A stretch of DNA of 64,000 bases from Rhodoferax sp. PAMC 29310. Its GTDB lineage: Bacteria; Pseudomonadota; Gammaproteobacteria; Burkholderiales; Burkholderiaceae_C. The notes below the pieces were generated by a model. That model made no database searches and was not told where the DNA came from. It saw only the letters and a program-made list of their open reading frames with translations. The position numbers were made by a program, and so were the translations under genes. Location of the stretch: assembly GCF_017948265.1 (NCBI RefSeq), contig NZ_CP072852.1:2356001-2420000 (forward strand). Reading direction: 5' to 3'. Of the stretch, positions 62,823 through 64,000 are shown piece after piece (positions within the stretch are counted from its first letter, which is position 1; each line of letters opens with the position of its first letter).

Positions 62823-62860
62823 ACTACAAATTCAATAGCTGCTCCCCCATATTTCACGGG
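62823..62860 (+). repeat. Dispersed palindromic element after arsC
   Basis: ACTAC, AAATTCA, ATAGC (62823-62839) then TGCTCCCCCA, as in the other copies, starting 3 nt after the arsC stop and in the same direction. Confidence 0.6.
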
Positions 62861-62881
62861 TGATAGCGGCACAAAAGTCAC

Positions 62882-64000
62882 TCAAGTACCGCAAAAAGTG
62901 CGGTACCCGACTGCCACCTCAGCAGGTGCGGACTGGGCGTAGTCGCTGAACTCTGGACGTTCGTCAAATGGGTGTTGCAACACGGCCAGCAAGCGCTCAA
63001 ACGGGGTGAAGTCGCCGCGTTTCACGGCGGCGTCCAGTGCCTCTTCAACCCGGTGGTTGCGGGGAATGTAGGCGGGGTTGACGGCGTTCATGGCTTGCGC
63101 GCGTGCCGCCAGGGTTCGGTTTGATGTGACCGCACGTTCTTGCCAGCGCGGCAACCAGGCGTCCAACGCCTGCGCATCCAAGTACAGCGCCCGCAGACTC
63201 TCGGGCTGACCTTTTGCGGCGCTCGCCAGCGCCCGAAACGCCTGGGTGAAGTCCACGCCCTGCCCTTGCATGCTGCCCAGAAAGTCTTGCGCCAGCGCCA
63301 AGTCACCGGCCTCTTCACCTTCCAGCCCCAGTTTGGCGCGCATCTCTGCCAACCAAAAGTGCTCGTAACGGGCGGGAAAGCCGTCAATGATCGGCATCAC
63401 CAAATCCACTGCGCTTTGAGGGTCGTCATGCAACAGCGGCAGCAGGGTTTCGGCCAGGCGGGCCAGGTTCCAGCGGGCGATCAAGGGCTGCTGGGAGTAG
63501 GCGTATCGGCCGCCGGTGTCGATGGAGCTGAACACTGTGCTGGGGTCATAGTGGTCCATGAAGGCGCAGGGGCCGTAGTCAATGGTCTCGCCCGACACGG
63601 TCATGTTGTCGGTATTCATCACCCCGTGGATGAAGCCCACGCCCATCCAGCGGGCGATCAGGGCGGCCTGGCGCTCGCTCACGGCTTGTAGCAAGCCGAG
63701 GTAAGGGTTCGGCTGGCCTTTGAGCGCCGGGTCATGGCGCTCAATCACATGGTCGGCCAGGCGGCGCAACAGGGCTTCCTCTTGGCGGGATGCGAAAAAT
63801 TGAAAGGTACCGACTCGAATGTGGCTGGCTGCCACGCGGGTCAACACCGCACCGGGCAAGGCGCCCGTGTCGCGGCGCACCGACTCGCCGGTGGTGGCCA
63901 CCGCCAACGCGCGGGTGGTGGGAATGCCCAGCGCATACATGGCCTCGCCAATCAGGTACTCGCGCAGCACCGGGCCCAGCGCCGCCTTGCCGTCGCCACT
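62882..64000 (-). CDS. selO: SelO-type protein adenylyltransferase, C-terminal part (truncated by window edge)
   Basis: About 372 residues are visible; the frame is open to the window edge, where it reads S-G-D-G-K-A-A-L-G-P-V-L-R-E-Y, the SelO/YdiU motif. The pseudokinase active site continues with H-G-V-M-N-T-D-N-M-T-V-S-G-E-T-I-D-Y-G-P-C-A-F-M-D (the metal-binding N and D) near the middle of the visible part. SelO transfers AMP to protein Ser/Thr/Tyr, affecting redox homeostasis. The C-terminus ends C-G-T instead of the selenocysteine end of eukaryotic forms. A GTG at 63970 is internal, not the start. Confidence 0.93.
   Translation of the reverse strand, partial: SGDGKAALGPVLREYLIGEAMYALGIPTTRALAVATTGESVRRDTGALPGAVLTRVAASHIRVGTFQFFASRQEEALLRRLADHVIERHDPALKGQPNPYLGLLQAVSERQAALIARWMGVGFIHGVMNTDNMTVSGETIDYGPCAFMDHYDPSTVFSSIDTGGRYAYSQQPLIARWNLARLAETLLPLLHDDPQSAVDLVMPIIDGFPARYEHFWLAEMRAKLGLEGEEAGDLALAQDFLGSMQGQGVDFTQAFRALASAAKGQPESLRALYLDAQALDAWLPRWQERAVTSNRTLAARAQAMNAVNPAYIPRNHRVEEALDAAVKRGDFTPFERLLAVLQHPFDERPEFSDYAQSAPAEVAVGYRTFCGT
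62886..62906 (-). other. Perfect hairpin across the last codons of selO
   Basis: GTACCGCA, AAAAG, TGCGGTAC (8-5-8) encodes the last residues (Y-R-T-F-C-G-T) just before the selO stop. On the minus strand a weak T-rich tail follows, so it could be a terminator built into the coding end. Confidence 0.5.

Noticed and set aside
1..64000. CRISPR arrays, prophage modules, rRNA genes, riboswitches
   Set aside because: No regularly spaced repeats, phage structural or integrase genes, or rRNA sequence were seen; no leader matched a riboswitch form I could support.

Overview
The window looks like a chromosomal stretch of a betaproteobacterium in the order Burkholderiales, most probably family Comamonadaceae (Rhodoferax/Polaromonas-like). 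The grounds are the GC-rich coding sequence, gene orders that I recall as typical of that group (yqgE-ruvX-pyrR-pyrB-pyrC'; dusB-fis-purH; hemL-thiD-rubredoxin-pilGHIJ-chpA) and short dispersed AT-rich palindromic repeats. I see no prophage, insertion sequence, CRISPR array or plasmid backbone. Most of the window is core genome.

Layout. 1-5.1 kb: the end of a galactonate (DgoK/DgoA) module, a TauE-type exporter, a GNAT acetyltransferase, a TRIC-type channel, a 3-oxoadipyl-CoA-type thiolase and a DUF1841 protein. 5.2-14.4 kb: a diheme cytochrome c, then a same-strand run of MoxR ATPase, acetyltransferase, VWA protein, TamA and TamB, the last three joined by overlapping stop/start codons. 14.4-19.9 kb: tRNA-Arg, a PAS-GGDEF protein split by an in-frame stop, an orphan ParA, and a divergent ferric-iron-type ABC pair around a Fur-like box with no binding protein. 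19.9-24.5 kb: the pyrimidine cluster yqgE-ruvX-pyrR-pyrB-pyrC'-plsC-like. 24.5-36.7 kb: photolyase, then the Pil-Chp chemotaxis system (pilG, pilH, pilI, pilJ, a giant ChpA/PilL kinase), rubredoxin and a divergent ThiD-like kinase. 36.7-44.8 kb: hemL, purH, fis, dusB, a YqaA-like membrane protein, leuA and ychF.

44.8-48 kb is the least ordinary part. The 5' end of ychF and its upstream region (about 300 bp) recur about 1 kb away as a decayed copy, with a membrane-anchored rhodanese gene between the two; a PilZ protein and a MOSC protein follow. 48-54.2 kb: UbiH-type monooxygenase, DsbC, M61 peptidase, enoyl-CoA hydratase, tRNA-Met and DUF3422. 54.3-60.9 kb: truncated globin, rhodanese, TauE exporter, methyltransferase, RhlE-type helicase, DUF6172, exported MsrA, a small unknown membrane protein and an orphan ABC ATPase. 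60.9-62.8 kb: an arsenic operon (arsR-acr3-arsC) with a clear inverted-repeat operator. The window ends inside selO.

The most interesting signals outside known genes are: a dispersed 17-bp palindrome (GCTAY, 7 bases, RTAGC), often with a conserved tail, placed just after stop codons and sometimes inside genes; the diverged partial duplication of ychF; the nonsense-split diguanylate cyclase; and the MoxR-VWA-TamAB coupling. All functions are read from sequence patterns without database searches.
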